A stretch of DNA of 64,000 nt, taken from assembly GCF_000482465.1 (NCBI RefSeq), contig NZ_KI519426.1, positions 62,001 through 126,000 on the forward strand. The letters are read 5' to 3'. Positions 17,133-26,153 of this stretch are shown piece after piece. Position 1 is the first letter of the stretch. Each line of letters starts with the position of its first letter. Source of the DNA: Runella limosa DSM 17973 (GTDB taxonomy: Bacteria; Bacteroidota; Bacteroidia; Cytophagales; Spirosomataceae). A program made the position numbers and the translations under genes. The notes beneath the pieces were generated by a model that was given only the letters and a program-made list of their open reading frames with translations, was not told the origin of the DNA and ran no database searches.

Positions 17133-18540
17133 AAGTGGTGCCTTTCCCAAGCTCAGATTCGACTTCGACCGTCGCTTGATGCGAATGTAAAATGGTAAGC
17201 GTAGCGGCCAATCCCAGTCCTAAACCGTTTGTTTTTGAGGTAAAATAAGGCTCAAACAAACGGTTTAGGTTTTCTGGACTAATGCCCGAGCCATTGTCTT
17301 GGACTTTGACAAAACAGGTTTCGTCGGCAGTATGGGAAACGATGGTCAGCACGCCCGATTCGGGTTCCATGGCCTCGATGGCATTGATAATAAGATTGAG
17401 TAGGGCAATTTTAATCTTTGACGCATCCAATTCTAAAAAGCACGCTTGTCCAAATTCTTTAACGAGCGTTATTTTTTTCAGATTGATGCGGTCGATGGCC
17501 TCAGCGAGCGCTGCTTCCAAAATATCTTGGATAGAAACGTGTTTGAGAATCGTCTCTTGGGGTTTAAACGAATTGAGGAGTTCGGTGATGAGGCCGTTGA
17601 TTCGGTGGCCGTTACGTCGAATAATGTCCGTAAAAAGGCGCAAATCTTCGTCTTCAAGCTCGGGTTCTAGCTGGTCAAGCGACAAGTGTATGTTGGTAAG
17701 GGGATTCCGAACTTCGTGGGCAAGCGTACGTACAAGACGGGCGGTAGAAGCGGCTTTTTCGGCCAATAATCGGTCTCGCTCAAGTTTTTTTCGGGTTGTA
17801 ATGTCCTGAATAACAATCATAATGTACGGAAGTCCTTCGCTGTCGGTATGTTTGCTGATGTGAAGCGAGCACAGTATCCGTTCATTGTTTTTTCGGATCA
17901 AGAGGGCATCGAAATGGTCCAGCGAATCGCGGTGCTCCAGGGCTTGTACGTAGCGATCATAATCAGAAATGGTGACAAACAACTCACGAAAATGGAGCTG
18001 TCGAATGTCTCTTTCGTCAAACCCAAGGAGGGTGAGGGCAGCGGTATTGTGGTAAAAAATGAGTCCATTTGGGCGCTTCAAAAGAACCGCATCTTTCATG
18101 TGTTCAAAGATGCTGCGCAGCCTGGTTTCGCTTTCTCGCAGCCGCCGAACACTTTCTGCACGCTCCAACGAATACCGAATACACCGATTTAATTTCTCAG
18201 AATCCAACTCACTTTTAACCAGATAATCCATCGCCCCAAGACGCATGGCTTCGAGGTCGATGTGCTGGTCGCCTTTGCCCGTAAGTAGCACAATGGGACA
18301 GCTTACGCCCCTTTCGAGGGCCATTTTGAGCAAGTCGATACCCGTTTTTGCCCCCAACAAAAAATCAAAAAAACACAGATCGAAGTTATCCTGCGTGAGT
18401 TTTTTGATGCCCTCATTGAATGAATTTGCCCAAGTGATGTCAAACTTCTTGGAAGGTATTTCTTTGATATAATCGGAGGTTAAATAAAAATCGTCTTCGT
18501 CGTCATCAACGATGAGGAGTTTGAGGGTTTCGGTGCTCAT
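17071..18540 (-). CDS. Receiver-PAS-histidine kinase hybrid protein
   Basis: A 489-residue cytoplasmic signalling protein. Domains in order: receiver (about 5-125, VDDDEDD acidic pocket, phospho-acceptor Asp59 in CFFDF), PAS (about 138-250), HisKA with H275 in RTLAHEVRNPLTN, and HATPase with N, G1 (VQDNGSGIS) and G2 (GLGLGLA) boxes. A receiver at the N-terminus of a kinase suggests its activity is gated by another kinase. It is the last gene of the rpoN-led run and is separated from the preceding receiver gene by 15 bases. Confidence 0.9.
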   Translation of the reverse strand: MSTETLKLLIVDDDEDDFYLTSDYIKEIPSKKFDITWANSFNEGIKKLTQDNFDLCFFDFLLGAKTGIDLLKMALERGVSCPIVLLTGKGDQHIDLEAMRLGAMDYLVKSELDSEKLNRCIRYSLERAESVRRLRESETRLRSIFEHMKDAVLLKRPNGLIFYHNTAALTLLGFDERDIRQLHFRELFVTISDYDRYVQALEHRDSLDHFDALLIRKNNERILCSLHISKHTDSEGLPYIMIVIQDITTRKKLERDRLLAEKAASTARLVRTLAHEVRNPLTNIHLSLDQLEPELEDEDLRLFTDIIRRNGHRINGLITELLNSFKPQETILKHVSIQDILEAALAEAIDRINLKKITLVKEFGQACFLELDASKIKIALLNLIINAIEAMEPESGVLTIVSHTADETCFVKVQDNGSGISPENLNRLFEPYFTSKTNGLGLGLAATLTILHSHQATVEVESELGKGTTFTVMFPLAKYTSFAEEEMAE

Positions 18541-18555
18541 GTGCGTTAAAAAAGC

Positions 18556-19026
18556 TTACTTACGATTTTGAGGAAGTTGAACAATATCAAGCCAGTAGTG
18601 GCCGAGGGTTCGGGCTATTTCGGTAAATTCGGTAAATGTTACGGGTTTGGTAATAAAACTATTTACCCCCAATTGATACGTTTTTAAGACGTCTTGTTCG
18701 GCTTTGGACGTAGTGAGGGCAACGATTGGTATGGTACGCAGCGTTTCGTCTGACTTAATTTCCTTGAGAGCTTCGCGACCGTCCATTTTGGGCATGTTGA
18801 GGTCAAGCAAAATAAGCGAAGGCCGTGGTGCATCGGCGGGTTCGGCGTATTTGTTGCGTTTTTTGAGGTAATCAAGCAACTCAAGACCGTCGTTTACGAA
18901 GCGAATATCTATATAAGAACGGGCTTCTTCAAAGGCTTCTTTGGTGAAAAGTTGGTCGTCTTCGTCGTCTTCAGCGACCAAAATTAATGCTCGATTTTTG
19001 CTGTAGTGGGTGTCTTGTGTTTCCAA
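18556..19026 (-). CDS. Single-domain response regulator (Rcp1-like)
   Basis: A 156-residue stand-alone receiver. The acidic pair is in VAEDDEDD, Asp75 (LILLDLNMPKMDG) is the phosphorylation site, Thr (VALTTSKAEQD) and Lys (FITKPVTF) complete the site. There is no output domain, as in Rcp1-type regulators paired with phytochrome-like kinases; the upstream PAS kinase is of that type. It lies 32 bases after that kinase and 15 bases before the hybrid kinase, so it may carry phosphate between the two. Confidence 0.9.
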   Translation of the reverse strand: METQDTHYSKNRALILVAEDDEDDQLFTKEAFEEARSYIDIRFVNDGLELLDYLKKRNKYAEPADAPRPSLILLDLNMPKMDGREALKEIKSDETLRTIPIVALTTSKAEQDVLKTYQLGVNSFITKPVTFTEFTEIARTLGHYWLDIVQLPQNRK

Positions 19027-19058
19027 AATAGTTTTTAAATAGGGTTAATGAGAGGTAG

Positions 19059-21056
19059 TTATTTGACAGGCAAGTAAAAGACGAACTCGGCGCCTTGCTC
19101 TTCTTGGCCTTTGGCTTCGATATATCCTTGGTGGGTTTCCACAATTTTTCGGCAAATGGCCAAGCCCAAGCCCGTTCCTTCGTATTCTGAGCGTCCATGA
19201 AGCCGTTGGAAAATCCCAAAAATGCGTTGATTGTATTCGGGCGCAAAGCCAATGCCGTTGTCTTTGACCGAAAATTTATAATAATTAAGCTCGGAATTAA
19301 GCTGAGGATTGTACTTTATGTCATTTTTACTGACTGCAACTGCCGAAATTTCAATAATTGGTTTGCTGTCTTTTTTGCTGAATTTCAGGGCGTTGTCGAT
19401 GAGATTTTGAAATAATTGACGCATCTGAACGGGTTGGGCGTCCACCGTTGGTAAGTCACCAATCGTGATGGTGGCTTGTTTTTCTTGGACTTTCAGTTCT
19501 AGGTCTTCAAGTACTTGTTTGATAACCTCTTGTAGCGAAACCGTTTGTGGCGATTCCATCTGACGCGATGCCCGCGAATAGGTCAGAAGCCCTTCAATGA
19601 GGTTGTTCATCCGTTGGGCGGCATTGGTCATGCGGCCGAGCAAAAAACGCCCGTCGTCACCGAGACTTTCTTGGTATTTCTTTTCGAGACGTTCGCCAAA
19701 CGCAATGATTTTGCGCAGGGGTTCTTGTAAATCGTGGGACGCTACGTACGCAAATTGCTCCAACTCACGGTTACTTTTATTGACAGCTTCGAGCTGTCGT
19801 TCAAGTTCGCGTTTATAAATTTCAAGCTGAGTGACGTCAATGCAAACCCCAACGATTTTTTGGACTTTCCCGTGTTCGTCAAAATGGCTTTTTGCCCGAA
19901 TAGAAATGTACTTTAAATCACCATTTTTATCAACCAAGCGGTGGTTGAGTTCGTTGATGGCATTTTGTCCAGCCAATAATTCAGCCGCAAAATCATCAAT
20001 GGCCTTGATGTCGCTAGGGTGTCCAAACTGATTATAAAATCCTTCGGGAACAGTGTGGCTGGGGCAAGTGCTTGAGTCAATACCTAGCAAGTGAAACATG
20101 CCCTCCGACCAGCGAAAACTTTGTTCTCCCAACTGCCATTCCCAACTTCCAAATTTAAAAATAGATTCTGCTTCTTCCATCTGCGCTTGCTGACGTTCGA
20201 GCTCGACTATTTTGGTGGCGAGTTCGTCTTCGTAGCGTTTGGTCAGGGTAATGTCCGAAACGGTTCCAATCAGCGAAAAGCTTTGCTCATTAAAAAAAGC
20301 ATGGGTGCGAAGCAAAACTTGTTTGTGATGGCCATTGGTGTCAATCATCCCGTGTTCTATTTCATAGTACGGGTCTTTGGAAGCGAGGTGGGCTTGGGCA
20401 ATGGCTTGGACGCGCTCACGCTCCTGAGAGGGAATCAGCTCCGAGTAAGTTTGATACGGAACAAAGCTGTCGGGGTAGTCTTTGACGGACAGCCCCGTAA
20501 TATCAAAAACACCGTTGGACCAATACACCTTGTCGTTGGCGGGGTAATTGCTTACAGCCCATGAGCCAAACCTAAGCGCGCGTTCGGTATCTTCAATGTG
20601 TTGTTGTTTTTTATAAATTGTTTGCTCCCTGAGTTGCGACTGAGTGACGTCTTCGGCAGTGAGAATCAGGTAGTGGTTGTTGCCTTCTTCGTCTTTTTTA
20701 AGGACAGTGCCACGGTTACGAAGCGTAAGAATTTCGCCATTTTTGTGGCGAAATCCCATCATAAATTCTACATTTTCTCCAATCTGAAGGTTGTTGAATT
20801 TTTCTGAGATTTGCTTTGAGAAATTAGCACGGTCTTCAATAATCATAATCGGCCCAAACGTGTCGCCCATTTCGTGAATATCGTCGAGCGAATACCCCAG
20901 CAATTCGGTGACTCGGTCACTGACAAATGCTAACTTGTTGATTTTTAAATCAATCACGTAAATAAGGTCAGGTAGAATACGACAAAGTAATTCTACTTGG
21001 CTTCCAATCAAGTCGAGCTGAAATGTTTTAAGCGGATTATCGTAGGGTACGGTCAT
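19059..21056 (-). CDS. Multi-PAS sensor histidine kinase
   Basis: A 665-residue soluble kinase with three PAS/PAC modules (about 20-140, 160-275, 300-412), a short coiled linker, a HisKA domain with H441 in QFAYVASHDLQEPLRK (phytochrome-type), and a HATPase domain ending YEGTGLGLAICRKIV. There are no membrane helices, so it senses an intracellular cue such as redox state or a small ligand. The gene follows the NtrC-type activator by 32 bases and is a candidate kinase for it. Confidence 0.92.
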   Translation of the reverse strand: MTVPYDNPLKTFQLDLIGSQVELLCRILPDLIYVIDLKINKLAFVSDRVTELLGYSLDDIHEMGDTFGPIMIIEDRANFSKQISEKFNNLQIGENVEFMMGFRHKNGEILTLRNRGTVLKKDEEGNNHYLILTAEDVTQSQLREQTIYKKQQHIEDTERALRFGSWAVSNYPANDKVYWSNGVFDITGLSVKDYPDSFVPYQTYSELIPSQERERVQAIAQAHLASKDPYYEIEHGMIDTNGHHKQVLLRTHAFFNEQSFSLIGTVSDITLTKRYEDELATKIVELERQQAQMEEAESIFKFGSWEWQLGEQSFRWSEGMFHLLGIDSSTCPSHTVPEGFYNQFGHPSDIKAIDDFAAELLAGQNAINELNHRLVDKNGDLKYISIRAKSHFDEHGKVQKIVGVCIDVTQLEIYKRELERQLEAVNKSNRELEQFAYVASHDLQEPLRKIIAFGERLEKKYQESLGDDGRFLLGRMTNAAQRMNNLIEGLLTYSRASRQMESPQTVSLQEVIKQVLEDLELKVQEKQATITIGDLPTVDAQPVQMRQLFQNLIDNALKFSKKDSKPIIEISAVAVSKNDIKYNPQLNSELNYYKFSVKDNGIGFAPEYNQRIFGIFQRLHGRSEYEGTGLGLAICRKIVETHQGYIEAKGQEEQGAEFVFYLPVK

Positions 21057-21088
21057 GGTATCTTAAATGCCAAAAACAGCTAGGAGTC

Positions 21089-22585
21089 CTAGCTGTTTAA
21101 GTTGAGGCTTTTCATTTTGTTATAAAGCGTTTTTCGGTCGATGCCCAAAGCGGCGGCGGCTTTACTTTTATTGAAATTAACCTGCTTCAACACATTCAAA
21201 ATCATTTCGTATTCGGCTTCCAACGCGGCGGCTTTTAGGTCGGTTTTGTTAAACGCGGCTTTCGCGGCTACGGGTACCGCAACGACGGGTTGGGGCGGTG
21301 CATAAATGGGTACTTCCACGGGCGACGACGGTACTGGGGCTACCGCAGGGGGACTGGGTTCCAAAAATAGCAATCGGCTGTAATTCAGCAATTCAAACGG
21401 GAGCGTTCGGGCTTCTATCATATTGCCCTCGGAGAGGAGCGTGGAACGTTTGATGACGTTTCGCATCTCGCGGAGGTTGCCAGGCCAAGGGTATTCTTCA
21501 AACGCCTGAATCACTTCGGCCGAAAAACCACGGACATTTTTCCCCAATTCTTCGTTGGTTTTATCAAGAAAAAACTGAGCAAATGCCATGAGGTCTTGCT
21601 TGCGATCACGAAGTGGGGGAACGTCGATGCTAAACTCGTTGAAACGGTAGTACAAATCTTCGCGGAATTTTCCTCGGCGGGCGGCTTCGATGAGGCGCTC
21701 GTTGGAGGCGACAATGATGCGTACGTCCACTTCGAGTTCGCGATTTCCGCCGATTCGGCGCACTTTCCGTTCTTGCACCACGCGCAACAACGACACCTGA
21801 ACATCGTAGGGCAAATTGCCGATTTCGTCCAAAAAGAGCGTGCCACCATTGGCCATTTCAAAATGACCTATTTTTTGGGTGAGTGCGCCCGTAAAAGACC
21901 CTTTTTCGTGCCCAAACAACTCACTCGCAGCCAAGTCACGAGAAATAGCCCCGCAGTCCATGGCCACAAACGGTCCGTTGGCACGCTTGCTCCGACGGTG
22001 GATTTCGAGGGCAACGGCTTCTTTTCCTGAGCCACTTTCGCCGTAAACGAGTACGCTATAATTGGTCGGGGCAACCAAGTCAACTTGTTTGTACAAATGC
22101 TGAGATTCGGGGCCATTTCCTAAAATGTAGGCAGGAGCGGGGCCGCTGCTTTTTTTACGGGGCGAAGATGGGTTGTTGGTTTCTTCTTCGACCGAAGCCG
22201 CCGTAGGCACAATGTGGTGGGTGGGCTGGCTGAGGGCTTTTTTGATGGTCAACAGAATTTCGTCGGGAAAAAGGGGCTTAGTAATGTAATCATAAGCACC
22301 CTGTTTCATGACGTTGATGGCCACTTTTATGTCGGAATAACCCGTAATAATGAGCACAGGAACGTAAGGAAACCGCTCTTTGATTTGGGCTAAAATTGTA
22401 ACGCCGTCCATATCTCCTAGCTTGAAATCCGTCAAAACAAGGTCTGGACGAAAGTCGTCGAGGGTGGCCAAGCCAGTGACACCATTGTGCGCAATGGCCA
22501 CATCAAACCCATTTTTACTTAAAAAGCGGCGTAAAAGTAAGCAGATGTCGGTGTCGTCGTCGATGACTAAGATTTTTTGTGCCAT
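21089..22585 (-). CDS. NtrC-family sigma-54-dependent response regulator
   Basis: A bacterial enhancer-binding protein of 498 residues from ATG 22585 (MAQKILVID). Domains: receiver (Asp53 in LVLTDFKLG), AAA+ ATPase (about 155-385) with Walker A GESGSGKE, the sigma-54 contact loop as GSFTGA instead of the usual GAFTGA, Walker B GGTLFLDE and arginine fingers FREDLYYR, then a Fis-type helix-turn-helix (NKSKAAAALGIDRKTLYNKM). It lies between rpoN (35-base gap) and the PAS kinase on the same strand, an arrangement that strongly suggests it drives sigma-54 promoters in response to one of the neighbouring kinases. Confidence 0.93.
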   Translation of the reverse strand: MAQKILVIDDDTDICLLLRRFLSKNGFDVAIAHNGVTGLATLDDFRPDLVLTDFKLGDMDGVTILAQIKERFPYVPVLIITGYSDIKVAINVMKQGAYDYITKPLFPDEILLTIKKALSQPTHHIVPTAASVEEETNNPSSPRKKSSGPAPAYILGNGPESQHLYKQVDLVAPTNYSVLVYGESGSGKEAVALEIHRRSKRANGPFVAMDCGAISRDLAASELFGHEKGSFTGALTQKIGHFEMANGGTLFLDEIGNLPYDVQVSLLRVVQERKVRRIGGNRELEVDVRIIVASNERLIEAARRGKFREDLYYRFNEFSIDVPPLRDRKQDLMAFAQFFLDKTNEELGKNVRGFSAEVIQAFEEYPWPGNLREMRNVIKRSTLLSEGNMIEARTLPFELLNYSRLLFLEPSPPAVAPVPSSPVEVPIYAPPQPVVAVPVAAKAAFNKTDLKAAALEAEYEMILNVLKQVNFNKSKAAAALGIDRKTLYNKMKSLNLNS

Positions 22586-22620
22586 GAGATGCAAAAACTA
22601 ATTAAAATCAAGTAAGTACG

Positions 22621-24057
22621 TTATAAAACTCGCCGCATGGTTGCGGACGGAATATCGAGTAAATCGCGGTATTTGGCAATCGTTCTACGGGCCAATGAAT
22701 ACCCTTGTTGGGCCAAGAGCTCCGTCAATTGGGTATCGTTGAGCGGCTGCGATTTGTCTTCTTGCCCCACCAACGTAACCAAAGCGGATTGAATCTGGCG
22801 ATTTGAAACTTCTTCGCCGTTGTCGGTTTTAACCCCCTCGGTAAATAAGTCTTTTAAATGAATAATTCCAAACGGTGTTTGGGCATATTTTCCACTTGTG
22901 GTTCGCGAAATGGTTGATACATCCATTTTGATGCGTTCGGCAATATCGCGCAATACCATTGGTTTCAAGTACCGTACATCACCCGTTAAAAAATAATCGC
23001 GCTGCAAATTAACAATGGTGCGCATGGTTTTGAGCATGGTCGCTTCGCGTTGCAAAATGGCTTCGATTAACCACTGGGCCGCCGAAATCTTTGAGTTGAC
23101 GTAACTAGCCGCCGAGCGCGATGTGCCCACGGATTTGGCATAATCGGTATTGACCTTCAGCGGAGGAATCCCGCGTGTGTTAAGTCCAACTTCGATGGCC
23201 TCGTTTTCGACTGTTATGATATAATCTGGCACAATGGTTTCTTTCAGTACCATGGCCGAACTGCTGCCGCCGTCCACAATTGGGTAGGGGCGGAGGGTAC
23301 TAATGAGCGCAATTGCCTCTTTCAATTCGTGCTGTTGCAGGCCGCTCATGCGCATAATTTTATCATAATTACGGGCCGCCACTTCCTCAAAAAGGTCATC
23401 GACCAGCCACGAAGCTACGCCCGCAGCGGGGCTTTTTTCGCGGGCCAACTGCATCAACAGGCAATCTTTTAAATCGCGTGCGCCCAAACCAATGGGCTCC
23501 ATTTTTCGAAGGCAATCAACCAAAAAATGCACATCTTCTTCTTCCACAAATACCCCCGTCGTAAACGAAACGTCATCCGCTAGGGTACTTACCGAAGCGG
23601 GCAAATAGCCTTGGTCGGTGAGGGAATCTATCAGAAAATCAGCAAGTTGTAGTTGTTTTTCTGAAAAAGGTAACAAGTGAAATTGTTCTTTTAATTCACT
23701 TCGCCAATCGGTGGTTTCGACCACTACAGGCGTATATATTTTGTCGTCGTCGGCGGCATGGTCAATGCGCGTCCGATAATCAGGTAAGTCATCGTTGCTA
23801 AACTCGTCCCAGTCCATGTAGTCTTGGGTACGGTCTTCGGCTTGTGGGCTCGACGAAAACTCCGCGTCGTTCGCCTCTCCGTCTTGTTCGTCGTTTTGGC
23901 GTTCTTCCAAGAGCGGATTTTCTTCCAACTCGTTTTTGATGTACTGCTCAAGCTCCAGAGAATTCAATTGCAAAAAATTGAGCAACTGAATTTGGGAGGG
24001 CGAGATTTTAAGCGTTTGCTTTTGCGATTGTAACAGGTTAAAGGCAGGTGCGGCCAT
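22621..24057 (-). CDS. rpoN: RNA polymerase sigma-54 factor RpoN
   Basis: 478 residues from ATG 24057 (MAAPAFNLLQSQ). Region I begins QKQTLKISPSQIQLLNFLQL with the Gln/Leu-rich activator-interaction helix. An acidic region II, the core-binding domain and a C-terminal DNA-binding domain ending with the RpoN box (ARRTIAKYRDLL) follow. RpoN recognises -24/-12 promoters and needs an AAA+ activator, which is encoded immediately downstream. The in-frame extension upstream of 24057 is unlike any RpoN and contains a promoter-like element at 24091-24109, so the shorter start is preferred. Confidence 0.95.
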   Translation of the reverse strand: MAAPAFNLLQSQKQTLKISPSQIQLLNFLQLNSLELEQYIKNELEENPLLEERQNDEQDGEANDAEFSSSPQAEDRTQDYMDWDEFSNDDLPDYRTRIDHAADDDKIYTPVVVETTDWRSELKEQFHLLPFSEKQLQLADFLIDSLTDQGYLPASVSTLADDVSFTTGVFVEEEDVHFLVDCLRKMEPIGLGARDLKDCLLMQLAREKSPAAGVASWLVDDLFEEVAARNYDKIMRMSGLQQHELKEAIALISTLRPYPIVDGGSSSAMVLKETIVPDYIITVENEAIEVGLNTRGIPPLKVNTDYAKSVGTSRSAASYVNSKISAAQWLIEAILQREATMLKTMRTIVNLQRDYFLTGDVRYLKPMVLRDIAERIKMDVSTISRTTSGKYAQTPFGIIHLKDLFTEGVKTDNGEEVSNRQIQSALVTLVGQEDKSQPLNDTQLTELLAQQGYSLARRTIAKYRDLLDIPSATMRRVL

Positions 24058-24090
24058 GGTGTGGTATGGGAATTGTTCTGTGGTTGTGGT

Positions 24091-24109
24091 ATTAAAAAAA
24101 TATGCCCAA
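24091..24109 (-). promoter_or_regulatory. Candidate sigma-54-like promoter element upstream of rpoN
   Basis: The minus strand reads TTGGGCATATTTTTTTAAT, fitting GG-N7-TTTTTA but with GGGCA in place of GGAAC. It is 34 bases before the rpoN start codon. If functional, rpoN would be autoregulated. It is one of the weaker members of the set. Confidence 0.35.
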
Positions 24110-24192
24110 GTTTCACTTTTGGGTATTTTTTTTGAAAAATGGGGTAGCAAATTTTAGTTAATTCTAAAAAAATGCTGAATTTTGATAGACTT

Positions 24193-24206
24193 GGTAACAG
24201 TTTCGC
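24193..24206 (+). promoter_or_regulatory. GG-N10-GC element at the CHASE3 kinase start
   Basis: The plus strand has GG at 24193-24194 and GC at 24205-24206, exactly ten bases apart, within TTGGTAACAGTTTCGCA. This is the invariant sigma-54 spacing and the only site here with the canonical GC. It abuts the ATG at 24207, so if it is a promoter that ATG cannot be the real start. Confidence 0.3.
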
Positions 24207-25715
24207 ATGAGAACAAGAGCGCAGAAAATTAAAGTGTGGTTTTTGATTCGTTTTTTACCCAAATTGGGGAAATATTTCCACAGTTTTTCGGGTAAAAAAA
24301 TTCCCAATTTGAATCCATTGTATTCCGTCCCCAGTGCTCTTTTTACCATTATTTTGGCGACGTCTGTCAGCTTACTTTTATTGGTTTTTTTGAGCTGGGT
24401 TACCTTCAATCACTTTGAAGAGATGGGAAAACGGACGAATGATGTGGCGCATTCGTACCAAATCCGATTTGTGAACAAAGAACTAATCAAGACATTAGTT
24501 GATATAGAAACAGGTCAGCGAGGTTTTCTACTGTCGCATCAGGAGCATTTTTTAGTGCCTTACCAAAAAGGACTCGATAATATCAAGCAATTTCAAACAG
24601 ATTTGAGGGAGCTTGTTCGCGACAATGAGGTGCAATTGAAGCGGCTAGATTCACTCGACATATTTATAAAGCAACGTTTGATTTTTATCAAAGGGAACAT
24701 TGCCCGTGCGCAAGAAAATATCCCAATTGATCTAAAAACCTTGAATCTTGGAAAAGGGTATATGGATAAGATTCGGGCTACCTCGGAGCGTTTTGATCAG
24801 CAAGAAAAAGGTTACTTAGATGTTCGCATTGAATTACAAAAAAGTGCTGACCACAATATGTCGCTGTATCTTTTGGGGCTCTGTGGGTTAGCTTTGGCTT
24901 TTTTGGCCGTCTTTTTCCGCCTTTTGTACGTTGAATTAAGCCGTCGGATTGGGTTTCAAACGGAATTGGAAAATAAATTATCAGAACTCGAACGTACCAA
25001 TGCCGAATTAGAACAATTTGCTTACGTAGCTTCGCACGATTTGCAAGAGCCGTTGCGGAAAATTCGAGCATTTAGCGAACGGTTGCAGGTTCGACATGCG
25101 CCACAGCTCAACGAAGATGCCCAAAATAGCCTAGTGAAGATAAGTCAGTCGGCGATGCGGATGCAAAATCTCATCAATGACCTCTTGGCATTTTCAAAAG
25201 CGACTAACCGAAGGGAAGAAAATTTTGAAAAAGTGGACTTAAATAATGTACTAAAAAATGTACGAGAAGAACTATCAGAGCGAATTGTCCAGAAGAACGC
25301 ACGCATCATAAATCAGCCACTTCCTGAGGTATTGGGGGTACGAAGTCAGTTTGAACAATTGTTTACTAACCTGATTTCCAACTCAATGAAGTATTGCCAC
25401 GAGGGAGTTGCTCCGATGGTGACAATTGACTACCAACAGGTAGCGGGGGGAGAAATACCGAATGCGGGCGATTTGCAGAGTGAAAATATATACCACCGAA
25501 TTACGTTTATAGATAACGGGATAGGTTTTGAACCTCAATATGCTGAGAAAATTTTCGTAATTTTCCAGCGATTACACAGCCGTAACGAATTTGAAGGAAC
25601 GGGAATTGGCCTTTCGTTGTGCCGTAGAATTGTCACCAATCACAACGGATATATATTGGCCGAACCTCGTCAGGGAGAATCGGGGGCCATTTTTCACGTT
25701 TACCTTCCCAAATAA
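24207..25715 (+). CDS. CHASE3-domain membrane histidine kinase
   Basis: Up to 502 residues. A first transmembrane helix (about 47-70) leads to a CHASE3 periplasmic domain (DIETGQRGFLLSHQEHFL signature), a second helix (about 215-238), a coiled linker, HisKA with SHDLQEPLRK (His near 280) and a HATPase domain (FEGTGIGLSLCRRIV). The first 40 residues are basic and may not be translated: a GG-N10-GC element ends at the ATG and the shared regulatory dyad lies at 24257-24279, so a later GTG/TTG start (for example near 24318) is possible. Divergent from rpoN and followed after 9 bases by a receiver gene. Confidence 0.88.
   Translation: MRTRAQKIKVWFLIRFLPKLGKYFHSFSGKKIPNLNPLYSVPSALFTIILATSVSLLLLVFLSWVTFNHFEEMGKRTNDVAHSYQIRFVNKELIKTLVDIETGQRGFLLSHQEHFLVPYQKGLDNIKQFQTDLRELVRDNEVQLKRLDSLDIFIKQRLIFIKGNIARAQENIPIDLKTLNLGKGYMDKIRATSERFDQQEKGYLDVRIELQKSADHNMSLYLLGLCGLALAFLAVFFRLLYVELSRRIGFQTELENKLSELERTNAELEQFAYVASHDLQEPLRKIRAFSERLQVRHAPQLNEDAQNSLVKISQSAMRMQNLINDLLAFSKATNRREENFEKVDLNNVLKNVREELSERIVQKNARIINQPLPEVLGVRSQFEQLFTNLISNSMKYCHEGVAPMVTIDYQQVAGGEIPNAGDLQSENIYHRITFIDNGIGFEPQYAEKIFVIFQRLHSRNEFEGTGIGLSLCRRIVTNHNGYILAEPRQGESGAIFHVYLPK
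24257..24279. promoter_or_regulatory. Best copy of the shared GGGGAAAT dyad
   Basis: Around 24264-24283 the sequence reads TTGGGGAAATATTTCCACAG, a nearly perfect dyad (TGGGGAAAT / ATTTCC-CA). Fourteen bases (CCAAATTGGGGAAA) recur exactly in the opposite orientation at 28658-28671. It falls within the first codons of the annotated kinase frame, which is unusual for a binding site and bears on the start choice. Confidence 0.5.
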
Positions 25716-25724
25716 CCTAAACGA

Positions 25725-26153
25725 ATGAACAAAGCAATAACGATTCTTATTTGCGACGACGACGAGGACGATGTGTATTTATTGAAGTCGGTCATGGAAG
25801 AATGTGGTATAAAAAATCCGATTGTGTATGCAAAAAATGGTCTTGAAGCAATAGCAAACCTCAATTCTCCTGCGTTGCAAAACAGAATTGGGTTGGTACT
25901 GCTCGACCTAAATATGCCTAAAATGGATGGGAGGGAAGTGCTAAAAGCCGTAAAATCGGATGGATTGTTACGGCGTATTCCTATTGTGGTTTTGACGACT
26001 TCGAGCGCCAGTGAAGACATTGATAATTGCTATTCGATGGGTGCCAATTGTTTTATCACGAAACCTGCTTCGTACGAAAACTTCAACGATACCGTCAAAA
26101 CACTGCTCAAATTTTGGACCCAACTAAGCCGTTTGCCCGTGGGGGCTAATTAG
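25725..26153 (+). CDS. Single-domain response regulator
   Basis: A 142-residue receiver without output domain. Acidic pocket CDDDEDD, phospho-acceptor Asp61 (LVLLDLNMPKMDGREVL), Thr in VVLTTSSASED and Lys in FITKPASY. It begins 9 bases after the CHASE3 kinase stop, so the two form a kinase-receiver pair. It resembles the receiver at 18556 closely in layout. Its 3' end overlaps the convergent gene by 4 bases. Confidence 0.92.
   Translation: MNKAITILICDDDEDDVYLLKSVMEECGIKNPIVYAKNGLEAIANLNSPALQNRIGLVLLDLNMPKMDGREVLKAVKSDGLLRRIPIVVLTTSSASEDIDNCYSMGANCFITKPASYENFNDTVKTLLKFWTQLSRLPVGAN

Noticed and set aside
21596-22030. 144-codon open frame opposite the NtrC-type gene
   Set aside because: It lies wholly antisense to the well-supported AAA+ domain and has no recognisable protein features.
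24164-24409. 81-codon minus-strand frame opposite the CHASE3 kinase start
   Set aside because: It overlaps the kinase and regulatory motifs, and its sequence is compositionally unlike a protein of this genome.
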